Below, piece by piece: positions 1 to 11,238 of a DNA stretch of 64,000 nucleotides. Each line of letters starts with the position of its first letter. Position 1 is the stretch's first letter. Below the pieces are notes generated by a model. The model did no database searches. It was not told where the DNA came from and was given only the letters and a program-made list of their open reading frames with translations. The translations under genes were made by a program, and so were the position numbers. Source of the DNA: Azonexus fungiphilus (GTDB taxonomy: Bacteria > Pseudomonadota > Gammaproteobacteria > Burkholderiales > Rhodocyclaceae); contig NZ_RBXP01000013.1 in the NCBI RefSeq assembly GCF_003634965.1, forward strand, positions 372,001 through 436,000, given 5' to 3'.

Positions 1-1248
1 AGCGGCACGTGCAGGCCGACCGCCTCCTCGTCGAGCGCGTCGAGACGCTGCCGGTATTCGGCGAGGCGGGCCGGATCGTAGTGGTTCTTGAGGTCGTCCT
101 CGAGGAATTTCAGCTCGCCGTAGCAGCGGAACACCTTCGAGCGGACGCGCCAGCTGTAGAGCGCCGGTGCCACCCGCAGCAGCGGGATGAGCAGGGCGAT
201 CACCGGGACCAGCAGGACGATCAGCCGGTCGACCAGCACCGCCATCCAGAACGGCAGGTAGCGCTGCAGGAAGGGCGGACCGGCCTTGAAGAAGCGCTCG
301 GCCTCGGAGGACAGCGGCAGCATGCCGTCCATGTAGGCGGGAAATTCGTTCGCCGTCTGGAAGAAGCCCGGCTTGCCATGGACCTGGCGCGCCGCCTGCA
401 GCAGCAGGTTCTGCAGCGCCGGGTGGAGATCCTCGCTGACCACCAGACTGGCCGTCGGCGCCAGCACCCGGGTGTCTTCCGGCGGCAGGTCGCGGACCAG
501 GTCGGCGACGCCCTTGGGCATCGTCAGCCGGGTCAGGAAGGGATAACGGCGCTCGTAGGCGAAGGACTGCGAGAAGTTCATCAGCTTGACCCCCGGCGAG
601 CGCAGCAGCACCTGGACCACCGGCGCGTGCTCGGCGGCGATCACGAAGGCGGCGTCGATGCGTCCCTGCTGCAGTTCCTCGGCGGCGTCGAGGCCGGAAA
701 TGGCGACCGTGTTGCGGGCGAAATCGACCTCGTTGTCGGTCAGCAGCCGCTGCGCCAGCTGGCGCACGCCGGAGCCTTCCTGGCCGATGGCGATGCGCTT
801 GCCGCGCAGGTCGGCCAGGCGGCTGATGGTCGGGCCGCGGTAGAAGACCCAGACCGGCTCGTAGAACATGCTGCCGAGCGAGACCAGGCCGAAGTTGTCA
901 GGCTCTTCGTCGAGACCGAGGTCGGGCGGCGGCTGGATGACGCCGCCCTGGACGAAGCCGATCTGCGCCTCGCCGCTTTTCAGGCGCTCAAGGTTGTGCA
1001 GCGAGCCTTCCGAGGTGCGCACCTCGAGCGTGATCCCGGCACGGGCGAGGATCGCCGCGTAGCGCTTGGCGAAGTGATGGTAGGCGCCGCTCTCGCCGCC
1101 GCTGGTCATGACCACGTGGCGCGGTGGCGCCGGCTCGACGAACTGGTAGGCGACGACGAAGCCGATGCCGGCGATCAGGAAGATCCACCAGGCGGTGGCA
1201 AAGAGGTCGCGTAAGGAAAGTAGGCCAGCCTTGATTTTCGCCATCATG
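1..1248 (-). CDS. TAXI-family TRAP transporter solute-binding protein, membrane anchored (3' end off window)
   Basis: Reads leftward from ATG at 1248 (a second in-frame ATG follows directly at 1245) and is open to base 1, giving 416 codons without a stop. The N-terminus has a membrane segment at about residues 15-36 (WWIFLIAGIGFVVAYQF). The body matches the TAXI type of TRAP periplasmic binding proteins: VVMTSGGESGAYHHFAKRYA near residue 46, then GEAQIGFVQGG, and DLRGKRIAIGQEGSGVRQLA. A second hydrophobic stretch near residue 340 (LIVLLVPVIALLIPLLRVAP) suggests a C-terminal anchor rather than a free periplasmic protein. TAXI proteins bind small carboxylates for TRAP permeases, but no permease gene is visible here, so the ligand and partner are unknown. 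The family call is firm; the sensory or transport role is open. Confidence 0.85.
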
Positions 1249-1343
1249 CGTCTTCGGGAAAACCCTGTCGTCGTCAAGATGCCGAGGGTATCACCGCGGC
1301 CGCCGGCGATCTAGCGCGGGGCGGCGGAAATCGGGGCTTTTCG

Positions 1344-1355
1344 ACGGTCGACCGT
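1344..1355. repeat. dispersed palindrome ACGGTCGACCGT, perfect copy
   Basis: Perfect 12-bp palindrome between the start of the TAXI gene and the end of uvrD. It is extended as TTTT-CG before and AAAA after, so the whole element looks like an A/T-bordered dyad. Same element as at 4205, 23751 and 31712. Confidence 0.8.
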
Positions 1356-1365
1356 AAAATCCGGG

Positions 1366-1391
1366 CAAAAACGCCGGCCTCAAACCGGCGT
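1366..1391 (-). terminator. intrinsic terminator of uvrD
   Basis: On the - strand ACGCCGG (1391-1385), a 7-nt loop, then CCGGCGT (1377-1371) form a perfect 7-bp stem followed by a short T run. The uvrD stop codon lies in the loop. Confidence 0.65.
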
Positions 1392-3518
1392 CAGCTTGGC
1401 ATATTCCAGCGCCAGCCATTTCATGCCGGCACCGCCGCCGAAATTGACCTGCACCCGCGCATCGGCGCCGCGCCCCTCGGTGGCGACGATGACGCCGAGG
1501 CCGAACTTGGCGTGCTCGACGCTCTGCCCGACGCGCAGCCCGCCGGCCACCGGCTCGCTGCTGGCGGCGGCGTAGCCGCCCCAGGTCGGCGCCGGGGCCG
1601 CGGCCTTCTTGTTGAGCTTGAGCAGCAGTTCTTCCGGAATCTCGTCGAAGAAGGACGAGGCCGTGCAATAGCGCGTCTGCCCGTGCAGCATCCGCGTCTG
1701 CGCGCACGAGAGATAAAGCCGCTGGCGGGCGCGGGTGACCGCGACGTACATCAGCCGGCGCTCTTCCTCCAGGCCGTCGCGTCCCTCGCTGACCGCGTTC
1801 TCGTGCGGGAACAGGCCCTGTTCGAGGCCGCTGATGAAGACGACGTCGAACTCCAGGCCCTTGGCCGCGTGCACCGACATCAACTGCACCGCTTCCTGGC
1901 CCTCGCCGGCCTGGTGCTCGCCGGATTCGAGCGAAGCGTGGGCGAGGAATGAAGCGAGCGCGCCGCCTTCGCCGATCGCGCCTTCGTCGTCGACGAAGGT
2001 GGCGGCGGCGTTGATCAGTTCGTCGAGGTTCTCCAGCCGCTCCTGGCCTTCCTTCTCCAGCCGGTAATGCTGGGCCAGGCCGGACCTCTCGACGACATGC
2101 TCGATGATCTCGGGCAACGGCAGCTTCTCGGTCTCCTGGCGCAGCGTCTCGACCAGGCGGATGAAGGCGCCGACGGTCTGGCCGGCCTTGCCGGTCAGCG
2201 AGGCGGCGGCGTTGTAGAGGCTGGAGTTCATCTGGTGCGCGGCGGCCTGCAGGTTTTCCAGCGAACGGGCGCCGATGCCGCGGGTCGGGAAGTTCACGAC
2301 GCGCAGAAACGCGGTGTCGTCGTCCGGGTTACCCAGCAGGCGCAGGTAGGCGAGCGCGTGCTTGACTTCCTGGCGCTCGAAGAAGCGCAGGCCGCCATAG
2401 ACCTTGTAGGGCACGCCCTTGGTGAACAGCTCGTGTTCGAGCACGCGCGACTGGGCGTTCGAACGGTAGAGGATGGCGCATTGCGTCGCCGGCACGCCGT
2501 CGCGGACCAGTTCGCGGATCTCGTCGACGATGAAGCGCGCTTCATCGATGTCCGAATAGGCTTCGAAGGCGCGGATCGGCTCGCCGTCGCCGGCGTCGGT
2601 CCACAGGTTCTTGCCGAGGCGCTCGCGGTTGTACTTGATGATGGCGTTGGCGGCGGCGAGGATGTTGCCGTGCGAGCGGTAGTTCTGCTCGAGGCGGATG
2701 ATGTTGTCGGCGCAGTAGTCGCGCTCGAAGTCGCGCATGTTGCCGACCTCGGCGCCGCGGAAGCGGTAGATCGACTGGTCGTCGTCGCCGACCGCGAAGA
2801 GCCGGGCACCGCCGCCGGCGAGCAGTTGCAGCCAGGCGTACTGCAGCTTGTTGGTATCCTGGAACTCGTCGACCAGGATGTGCCGGAAACGCTGCTGGTA
2901 ATGCGTGCGCAGCGGCTCGTTGCGCTGCAGCAGCTCGAAGCAGCGCAGCAGCAGCTCGGCGAAGTCGCAGACACCCTCGCGATTGCACTGGGCCTCGTAC
3001 TCGGCGTAGATCTCGACGCGCTTCTGCGTGTAGTGGTCGTACACCTCGGCCTGGCCGGCGCGCACGCCCTGCTCCTTGTGCGCGTTGATGAAATGGCACA
3101 ACTCGCGCGGCGGATACTTCTCGTCGTCGATATTGAGGTTTTTCAACAGGCGCTTGACCATCGCCAGCTGGTCGGCCGAATCGAGGATCTGGAAGGTCTG
3201 CGGCAGGCCGGCCTCGCGGTAGTGCGCGCGCAGCAGCCGGTTGCACAGGCCGTGGAAGGTGCCGATCCACATCCCGCGCACGTTGATCGGCAGCAGTGCC
3301 GACAGGCGCGCGGTCATTTCCTTGGCCGCCTTGTTGGTGAAGGTCACCGCCATCACGCCGTGCGGGCCGGTCTGCCCGGTCGAGATCAGCCAGGCGATCC
3401 GCGTCGTCAGCACGCGCGTCTTGCCGCTGCCGGCACCGGCCAGGATCAGCGCATGCACCGGCGGCAGCGTCACTGCCTGCAGTTGGGGAGGATTGAGGTT
3501 GGCGAGCAGGTCGGACAT
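1380..3518 (-). CDS. uvrD: ATP-dependent DNA helicase UvrD (superfamily 1A, 3'-5')
   Basis: 712 residues, the usual length for UvrD/PcrA. The start chosen is the ATG at 3518 (MSDLLANLNPPQLQAV); an upstream in-frame start at 3620 would add 34 residues with no family match. Seen in order: Walker A AGAGSGKT (residues 27-34), Walker B with DEFQDTN, the motif GDDDQSIYRFRGA, QNYRS, SVHAAKGLEFDVVF and YVAVTRARQRLYL. The C-terminal tail (VGQSVEHAKFGLGVIV..) is the small beta domain typical of UvrD/PcrA and absent from Rep. UvrD unwinds DNA in nucleotide-excision and mismatch repair. No LexA-like box (CTGT-N8-ACAG) was seen upstream. Confidence 0.95.
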   Translation of the reverse strand: MSDLLANLNPPQLQAVTLPPVHALILAGAGSGKTRVLTTRIAWLISTGQTGPHGVMAVTFTNKAAKEMTARLSALLPINVRGMWIGTFHGLCNRLLRAHYREAGLPQTFQILDSADQLAMVKRLLKNLNIDDEKYPPRELCHFINAHKEQGVRAGQAEVYDHYTQKRVEIYAEYEAQCNREGVCDFAELLLRCFELLQRNEPLRTHYQQRFRHILVDEFQDTNKLQYAWLQLLAGGGARLFAVGDDDQSIYRFRGAEVGNMRDFERDYCADNIIRLEQNYRSHGNILAAANAIIKYNRERLGKNLWTDAGDGEPIRAFEAYSDIDEARFIVDEIRELVRDGVPATQCAILYRSNAQSRVLEHELFTKGVPYKVYGGLRFFERQEVKHALAYLRLLGNPDDDTAFLRVVNFPTRGIGARSLENLQAAAHQMNSSLYNAAASLTGKAGQTVGAFIRLVETLRQETEKLPLPEIIEHVVERSGLAQHYRLEKEGQERLENLDELINAAATFVDDEGAIGEGGALASFLAHASLESGEHQAGEGQEAVQLMSVHAAKGLEFDVVFISGLEQGLFPHENAVSEGRDGLEEERRLMYVAVTRARQRLYLSCAQTRMLHGQTRYCTASSFFDEIPEELLLKLNKKAAAPAPTWGGYAAASSEPVAGGLRVGQSVEHAKFGLGVIVATEGRGADARVQVNFGGGAGMKWLALEYAKLTPV

Positions 3519-3558
3519 GGTGTGGGCGGTTCGCGGAAACAGCCTGCCAGTGTACAAC

Positions 3559-3590
3559 GCCGCCCCGGTTTTGCCCGCAGCCGGGGCGGC
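3559..3590. repeat. 10-bp perfect inverted repeat in the uvrD leader
   Basis: GCCGCCCCGG (3559-3568) and CCGGGGCGGC (3581-3590) pair perfectly around a 12-nt loop, 41 nt upstream of the uvrD start. There is no T run, so it is a stable leader hairpin or an operator rather than a standard terminator. Confidence 0.6.
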
Positions 3591-3596
3591 GCGGCG

Positions 3597-3619
3597 TGTT
3601 GCGATTGTGCAACGCAACA
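3597..3619. promoter_or_regulatory. inverted repeat TGTTGCG-N9-CGCAACA
   Basis: Perfect 7-bp dyad in the divergent region between uvrD (-) and the 3763 gene (+), ending 22 bp before that gene's -35 box. Its position and symmetry suit a regulator binding site, but no family is assigned. Confidence 0.4.
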
Positions 3620-3641
3620 ATCGGATACGTGTTATCCCTTA

Positions 3642-3670
3642 CTGACCGCCAGGACGGTAAAAAGTATACT
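3642..3670 (+). promoter_or_regulatory. sigma-70 promoter of the 3763 gene
   Basis: -35 CTGACC (3642-3647), 17-bp spacer, -10 TATACT (3665-3670). Spacing is ideal and the -10 matches 5 of 6 positions. It predicts a leader of about 85 nt before the ATG at 3763. Confidence 0.65.
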
Positions 3671-3762
3671 GGCGAAAAATATATTGCACTGCACAAAACT
3701 TTTTGCCCACAAGGCAGTCTTACAGCGAGTGGTCACCGCCACGACAGAGAAGGAAGAACATC

Positions 3763-4113
3763 ATGAACAACATGCAAGCGCCCAAGATCCTTCCGTGGAT
3801 CGCCAAGAAGGCCGGCATCAGCGAAGAGCTGGCACTCAAGCTGTGGCGTCGCGCGGTCAGCGAAGCCGAATACCTGAGCGGCCAGTCGGCCGGCGCCGAA
3901 TTCTGCGGCCTTGCCGTGCAGCGTTTCCTCGCCATCGTCGAGGAAGAATCCGGCGCGATCGCCAGCGACCGCCTCGACCCGGCGCCGCAGCTGACCTGGA
4001 TGTGGCGTCACCAGACGCGCATGTCGCTGCTCTCGCTGATGGCCGCGCAGAATGCCTATCGCTGCTGGCAGAACACCTGGAACGACATGGTCGGCCAAAA
4101 AAAAGCCGCCTGA
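3763..4113 (+). CDS. small conserved-looking protein of unknown function
   Basis: 116 residues from ATG 3763, preceded by a purine-rich ribosome site (AGAGAAGGAAGAA). A longer in-frame start at 3703 is possible but has no ribosome site and would run into the promoter. The protein is helical in appearance, with no signal peptide or membrane segment, and is rich in tryptophan (IAWIAKKAG-like start, WRRAVSEAEYL, WMWRHQTRMS, CWQNTWNDM). The TWMW and CWQNTW patches and its size recall small phasin-like or granule-associated proteins, but I do not recognise the family and assign no function. It stands alone between uvrD and leuS with its own promoter, so it is probably expressed independently. Confidence 0.75.
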   Translation: MNNMQAPKILPWIAKKAGISEELALKLWRRAVSEAEYLSGQSAGAEFCGLAVQRFLAIVEEESGAIASDRLDPAPQLTWMWRHQTRMSLLSLMAAQNAYRCWQNTWNDMVGQKKAA

Positions 4114-4200
4114 CCGGGCGTCGCTGACGTCCGGCCCGGGGCAGCAGGTCGCACCGCCGCCCCGGGGAACCGAACCCCGAATCCGGGAAAAACGCCCGGT

Positions 4201-4220
4201 TCCGACGGTCGACCGTCGGA
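4201..4220. repeat. 20-bp perfect palindrome containing ACGGTCGACCGT
   Basis: The core at 4205-4216 is extended symmetrically by TCCG/CGGA to a 20-bp perfect dyad, the longest copy in the window. It lies between the 3763 gene and the leuS -10 box. Confidence 0.8.
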
Positions 4221-4261
4221 TTCGCTGAAAAACCGGGGCCGAAACCCGGCCGCGCAACCGC

Positions 4262-4267
4262 TATAAT
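4262..4267 (+). promoter_or_regulatory. -10 box of leuS
   Basis: TATAAT, 35 bp before the leuS ATG. No good -35 box is visible at 16-18 bp (CCGAAA at 17 bp), so only the -10 is called. Confidence 0.45.
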
Positions 4268-4278
4268 CGGCGGTTTGA

Positions 4279-6918
<2,640 letters not shown>

Positions 6919-6928
6919 GGAAAACCGC

Positions 6929-7462
6929 ATGCGCCCGCTGCCCCGCCTCCCGCTCCGCTTCCTGCTGGCCCTGCTGGTCGCCGCCCTGGTGGCCGGCTGC
7001 GGCTTCCACCTGCGTGGCTCGGGCAGCGGCCAGCTGCCGTACAAGACGATGCACATCGCCCTGCCGGAAACCGCCGAAGTCAGGATCTGGCTGGAGCGCT
7101 ACATCAAGGCCACCGGCGACACGCGCCTGGTCGACGACCCCAAGGCTGCCGACGCGGTCTTCCAGCAGCTGGGCGACAACCGCCAGAAGACCATCCTCAG
7201 CGTCAACGCCCAGGGCCGCGTGCGCGAATACCGGATGCAGCTGAACTACAGCTTCCGGCTGGTTGACGGCAAGGGCCGCGAGATCGTCGCCCCGAACCGC
7301 ATCGCACTCAGCCGCGACATCAGCTTCGATGACTCGAGCGTGCTCACCAAGGACATCGAGGAAGGCCTGCTCTGGCGCGACATGAACAACGACCTGGTCA
7401 ACCAGATCATGCGCCGCCTGAGCCTGACCAAGCCCAAGGACCCCGAGCAGGAAGACGACTGA
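6929..7462 (+). CDS. lptE: LPS-assembly lipoprotein LptE
   Basis: 177 residues from ATG 6929. A lipoprotein signal peptide ends in the lipobox LVAGC with the lipidated cysteine at residue 24, followed by GFHLRG, the hallmark start of LptE. LptE plugs the LptD barrel in the outer membrane and helps deliver LPS to the surface. It sits 10 bp after leuS and its stop overlaps the start of holA (ATGA), the standard arrangement in Gram-negative bacteria. The link to LPS fits the large LPS clusters later in the window, though they are not contiguous. Confidence 0.95.
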   Translation: MRPLPRLPLRFLLALLVAALVAGCGFHLRGSGSGQLPYKTMHIALPETAEVRIWLERYIKATGDTRLVDDPKAADAVFQQLGDNRQKTILSVNAQGRVREYRMQLNYSFRLVDGKGREIVAPNRIALSRDISFDDSSVLTKDIEEGLLWRDMNNDLVNQIMRRLSLTKPKDPEQEDD

Positions 7463-8493
7463 TGCTGCTCAAGGCCGAGCAACTGGCGGCGCACCTCGAG
7501 CGCGAGCTGCGCCCGCTCTACGTGCTCTACGGCGACGAGCCGCTGCTGGTCATCGAAGCCGCCGACGCGATCCGCGCCCGGGCACGCAGCAACGGCTACA
7601 GCGAGCGCGAAGTGCTCACTGTGCTGCCGCAGTTCGACTGGGGCCAGCTGCTCGCTGCCGGCGGCAACCTGTCGCTGTTCGGCGACCGCAAGCTGATCGA
7701 CCTGCGCATCCCGGCCGGCAAGCCGGGCAAGGAAGGCAGCGCGGCGCTGCAGCAGTGGTGCCAGAACCTGTCGCCCGACAACCTGTTGCTGGTGACCCTG
7801 CCCGAACTCGACTGGCGCGAGGAAAAGGCTGCCTGGTTCACCGCGCTGGCCAACGCCGGCGTCGCCGTCAAGCTCAATGCCCCGCCGCTCGCCGAACTGC
7901 CCGGCTGGATTGCTGGTCGCCTGCGCCGGCAGCAGCAGAGCGCCGACCCGGAGAGCCTGAAGTTCATCGCCGAACGGGTCGAGGGCAACCTGCTCGCCGC
8001 CCACCAGGAAATCCAGAAGCTGGCGCTGCTCTATCCGGCCGGCAAGCTGGCCCACGAACAGGTCCGCGAAGCGGTGCTCAACGTCGCCCGCTACGACATC
8101 GAAGGCCTGCGCGAGGCGCTGCTGGCCGGCGACATCGGCCGCCTGGCGCGCACCCTCGACGGCCTGATGCAGGAAGGCGAGGCGCCGCCCCTGGTGCTCT
8201 GGGCGATGAGCGAGGAAATCCGCGCGCTGGCGACGATCCGCGCCGGCCTCGACGCCGGCCGCCCGGTCGACGGACTGCTCAAGGACGCCAAGGTCTGGGG
8301 CCCGCGCCAGCTGCCGGTGAAAAAAGCCCTGCAACGCCTGTCGACCGTGACACTCGAGGCGGCGCTCCGGCACGCCGGGCGGATCGACCGCCTGATCAAG
8401 GGCATCGGCCAGGGCGACCTGTGGGAGGAGTTCCTCCGCCTCGGCCTCTCCCTATGCCAGCCCGGTAAGGCTGACGCAAGAAATCGCGTGTAA
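7462..8493 (+). CDS. holA: DNA polymerase III subunit delta
   Basis: 343 residues, starting at the ATG that overlaps the lptE stop. Delta opens the beta sliding clamp in the clamp-loader complex. Seen: the N-terminal HolA motif RPLYVLYGDEPLLVIEAAD, the central NLSLFGDRKLIDLR, and the C-terminal helical collar domain with YDIEGLREALLAGD and LVLWAMSEEIRAL. The leuS-lptE-holA order supports the call. In many betaproteobacteria proA follows directly; here a four-gene signalling operon and one small gene stand in between. Confidence 0.96.
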   Translation: MLLKAEQLAAHLERELRPLYVLYGDEPLLVIEAADAIRARARSNGYSEREVLTVLPQFDWGQLLAAGGNLSLFGDRKLIDLRIPAGKPGKEGSAALQQWCQNLSPDNLLLVTLPELDWREEKAAWFTALANAGVAVKLNAPPLAELPGWIAGRLRRQQQSADPESLKFIAERVEGNLLAAHQEIQKLALLYPAGKLAHEQVREAVLNVARYDIEGLREALLAGDIGRLARTLDGLMQEGEAPPLVLWAMSEEIRALATIRAGLDAGRPVDGLLKDAKVWGPRQLPVKKALQRLSTVTLEAALRHAGRIDRLIKGIGQGDLWEEFLRLGLSLCQPGKADARNRV

Positions 8494-8527
8494 GCTTCAC
8501 CCGGGGAAAAATACCGGGGGAAATTCC

Positions 8528-10714
8528 ATGTTTCGCATCGACCGCCGCGCCATCGCCGCCGCGCTGACGCTGCTCGCGTTGGCGCCGCTGCAGGCGGCCG
8601 ACGACGTGTTGCCGCTGCTGCCGCTGTCGCTCGACGAGCTGATCGCCACCCCGGTGACCACCGCCTCCCGCCGCGCCGAGGCCCGCACCCAGACGCCGGC
8701 GCACATCATCGTGATCACCCGCGAACAGATGCGCGACCGCCGCTACAAGAACCTCGCCGACCTGCTCGAGGACCTGCCCGGCGTCGACTTCCAGCGCGGC
8801 ACCCGGTCCACCCAGTTCAACCATTTCGTCTTCCAGGGCAACGCCGGCAACAACAAGCTGCTGATCCTGCTCGACGGGGTCCGCATCGACCACCCGGCCG
8901 GCGGCAAGATCCCGGTCGCCGACAACTTCTCGCTGCACTTCGCCCGCCAGGTCGAAATCCTCTACGGCCCGGCCGCCGCGCTCTACGGCGCCGACGCCGT
9001 CGCCGGCGTGATCAACATCATCACCGACAAGGGGGGCGAAGCCGGTAGCAAGTTCGCCGTCGGCGCCGGCAGTTTCGGCTCGCTCGACGGCGACTTCCTG
9101 GTCAGCGGCAAGTTCGGCGGCGTCGGCATCACCGCCGGCGCCCACGACCAGAGGAGCGACCGCGCCCCGCTCGACGACTACTACCCGCGCGACTTCGCCA
9201 AGGTCGCGGCGCGCACCTTCGGCGGCAGCATCGTCGTCCCGGCCGACCAGCGCGAGGACTATAAAGGCGGGATCAGCAGCCAGAGCCAGTACTTGCGCGT
9301 CGACGTCGGCGAGCGCCTGACGCTCGGCTTCTACCGCAACCGCTTCCGCAGCCTGTCGAGCACCGGCGACCGCCCGGCCAGCGTCCTCTATCTCGACAGC
9401 GCCTACTGGGACACCACGCTGGAAACCTGGCAGGCCCGCTACCGCGCCGACCTGTCGCCGACCCTGAGCAGCGAGACGCTGGTCGACCACTCGCGCTACC
9501 AGCTCGACCCGAAAAGCCGCTACATCAACATCTTCACCGACTTCGAGAACCACGGCTACGACTACGCTTACGGTCGACGTGCCGGAATCGAGCAAAACCT
9601 CAGCTGGCGCCCGAACGACGCCCACACGCTGCAGGCCGGCCTCGGCTACCGCGATTACCGGGCAATCGAGACGCCCGACCTGCCGCAGCCCTACGACACC
9701 GGCAAATCACCCGCCAACCAGGGCATGAACTACCCGAATACCAGCCTGCCGCTGCAGATCTTCGAGGCCCGCTACCGCAGCTGGTCGGGCTACCTGCAAT
9801 GGCAGGCGCAGTGGCGCCCCGATTTCTCCACGGTCGCCGGCCTGCGCCACGACTGGTACTCGACCTACGGCGGCAGCACCAATCCGCGCCTCGGCCTGGT
9901 CTGGCAACCGCGCGCCGGCAACTTCCTCAAGCTGCTCTACGGCGAGGCCTTCCGGGCGCCGTCGCCGGAAGAAAGCTACAGCGCCTTCGGCAGCTTCGAC
10001 GGCGGCGGCAACCCGATCGGCACCTTCCGCGCCCCCAACCCCGACCTCCGCCCGGAAAAATCGAAAACCCTGTCGCTGACCTGGGACTGGCGCCCGACCC
10101 GGACCTTCAACCTGATTGCCAACGCCTACCAGACCGCGGTCGAGAACGTCATCATCACCCGCGCCAACGCCACGCCGATCCAGTACATCCCCGGCGCCAC
10201 GCTGACCGCCACCGATTCGAAGCAGAACGGCGGCAGCGACCGCTATCGCGGCATCGACCTGATCCCGCAGTGGCAAAGCCACCTCGGCGGCGCCTGGACC
10301 GCCGACTTCTGGGGCAGCTACAGCTATGTCGAAGGCTATTTCCGCGAGGTCAACGATGGCCCCAGGCTCGAACAGATCAACATCGCCCGGCACAAGCTCA
10401 AGCTCGGCGTCACCTTGCGCTACCAGGACTGGCTGACGCTGACGCCGCGCCTGCAGTGGATCGGCGAGACCACCACCGGCGCGATCAACCGGGCCGCCAA
10501 CGACCGCGTCAAGAAGACCGACGCCTACGCCCTGGCCAGCCTGCACGTCGGCCTGCACAAGCTGGCCGACGAACGCTTGTCGCTCTATGTCGACATCTAC
10601 AACCTGTTCGACAAGCGTTATCACGCGGCCCACACCTCGTCGTCGGGCGTCGTCATGCAGGCCGTGCCGCAGCAGCCGCGAACGCTGATGGGCACCCTCG
10701 AATACCGCTTCTGA
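8528..10714 (+). CDS. TonB-dependent outer-membrane receptor
   Basis: 728 residues with a signal peptide (about 1-23, ending LAPLQA) and a good ribosome site (GGGGGAAA) 5 nt before ATG. After the signal comes SLDELIATPVTTASRRAEA, a motif of one TonB-receptor group, then the plug domain (IIVITREQMRDRRYKNLADL, LLILLDGVRIDHPAGG, ALYGADAVAGVINIIT) and a 22-strand barrel ending in the terminal aromatic residue (GTLEYRF). No ligand can be read from the sequence. It is the first gene of a tightly packed operon with a YfiR-like protein, a hybrid kinase and a diguanylate cyclase. This suggests that the receptor takes part in signal input rather than only in iron or cofactor uptake; that role is inference. 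Confidence 0.92.
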   Translation: MFRIDRRAIAAALTLLALAPLQAADDVLPLLPLSLDELIATPVTTASRRAEARTQTPAHIIVITREQMRDRRYKNLADLLEDLPGVDFQRGTRSTQFNHFVFQGNAGNNKLLILLDGVRIDHPAGGKIPVADNFSLHFARQVEILYGPAAALYGADAVAGVINIITDKGGEAGSKFAVGAGSFGSLDGDFLVSGKFGGVGITAGAHDQRSDRAPLDDYYPRDFAKVAARTFGGSIVVPADQREDYKGGISSQSQYLRVDVGERLTLGFYRNRFRSLSSTGDRPASVLYLDSAYWDTTLETWQARYRADLSPTLSSETLVDHSRYQLDPKSRYINIFTDFENHGYDYAYGRRAGIEQNLSWRPNDAHTLQAGLGYRDYRAIETPDLPQPYDTGKSPANQGMNYPNTSLPLQIFEARYRSWSGYLQWQAQWRPDFSTVAGLRHDWYSTYGGSTNPRLGLVWQPRAGNFLKLLYGEAFRAPSPEESYSAFGSFDGGGNPIGTFRAPNPDLRPEKSKTLSLTWDWRPTRTFNLIANAYQTAVENVIITRANATPIQYIPGATLTATDSKQNGGSDRYRGIDLIPQWQSHLGGAWTADFWGSYSYVEGYFREVNDGPRLEQINIARHKLKLGVTLRYQDWLTLTPRLQWIGETTTGAINRAANDRVKKTDAYALASLHVGLHKLADERLSLYVDIYNLFDKRYHAAHTSSSGVVMQAVPQQPRTLMGTLEYRF

Positions 10715-10722
10715 TCCGCCTC

Positions 10723-11238
10723 GTGACCAGCCGCCCCTGCCTCCGACGCGCGCGCCTGCTCCTGCTGGCGCTCTGGCCGCTGGCTGCGCCAGCCCAGGAG
10801 GTGACCGAGTACGGCATGAAGGCGGTGCTCTTCGTCCGCCTTGCCCAGTTCGTTTACTGGCCGGGCGGCGTCCCCGCGCCAAAGCCGACCGTGCTGTGCG
10901 TCGCCGGACGCAACCCGTTCGGTGCCGCCCTTGCCCAGATCGACAACGACACGCCGCATGCCGAGGTCCGCCTGCCACCGTTCGAGCTGGGCAGCTGCCA
11001 CCTGCTGTTCATTCCGCGCAGCGAAGCCGGCAATCTCGGCAGCTGGCTGGAGCGCAGCGCCGCCCGGGCGCTGGTCACGGTCTCCGACATTCCCGGCTTC
11101 GCCCGGGCCGGCGGCATGATCGAACTGCCGCTCGAAGGCGCCCGCGTCGGCATCGTCGTCAATCGCCAGGCCGCACAGGCCCGCGGCTTCGAATTCAACG
11201 CGCAGTTGCTGCGCCTGGCGCGGGTCATCGAGCCATGA
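10723..11238 (+). CDS. YfiR-like periplasmic regulator (DUF4154)
   Basis: 171 residues from GTG 10723, 8 bp after the receptor stop; CTG 10711 is a less likely start. A signal peptide (LLLLALWPLAAPAQ) precedes the mature protein. EYGMKAVLFVRLAQFVYWP and VLCVAGRNPFG, then GGMIELPLEGARVGIVVN and AQARGFEFNAQLLRLARV, are the conserved blocks of the YfiR family. In Pseudomonas YfiR holds the membrane diguanylate cyclase YfiN in check through its CHASE8 sensor. Here the next gene, overlapping by 4 nt, is a hybrid kinase with a similar sensor region, so YfiR may control that kinase instead (inference). Only one cysteine pair (Cys in VLCVAG and in LGSCHLL) is seen. Confidence 0.85.
   Translation: MTSRPCLRRARLLLLALWPLAAPAQEVTEYGMKAVLFVRLAQFVYWPGGVPAPKPTVLCVAGRNPFGAALAQIDNDTPHAEVRLPPFELGSCHLLFIPRSEAGNLGSWLERSAARALVTVSDIPGFARAGGMIELPLEGARVGIVVNRQAAQARGFEFNAQLLRLARVIEP

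Noticed and set aside
9..1214. 401-codon open frame on + at the left edge
   Set aside because: The opposite strand gives a clear TAXI protein with signal-anchor and family motifs.
3521..3560. possible LexA box before uvrD
   Set aside because: No CTGT-N8-ACAG pattern with proper symmetry was found; the nearest stretch (CTGGCAGGCTGT) does not fit.
2067..4127. 686-codon open frame on + over uvrD
   Set aside because: Shadow of a GC-rich gene in another frame; no ribosome site, low-complexity Val/Gly/Ala/Asp translation, no family pattern, and uvrD is certain.
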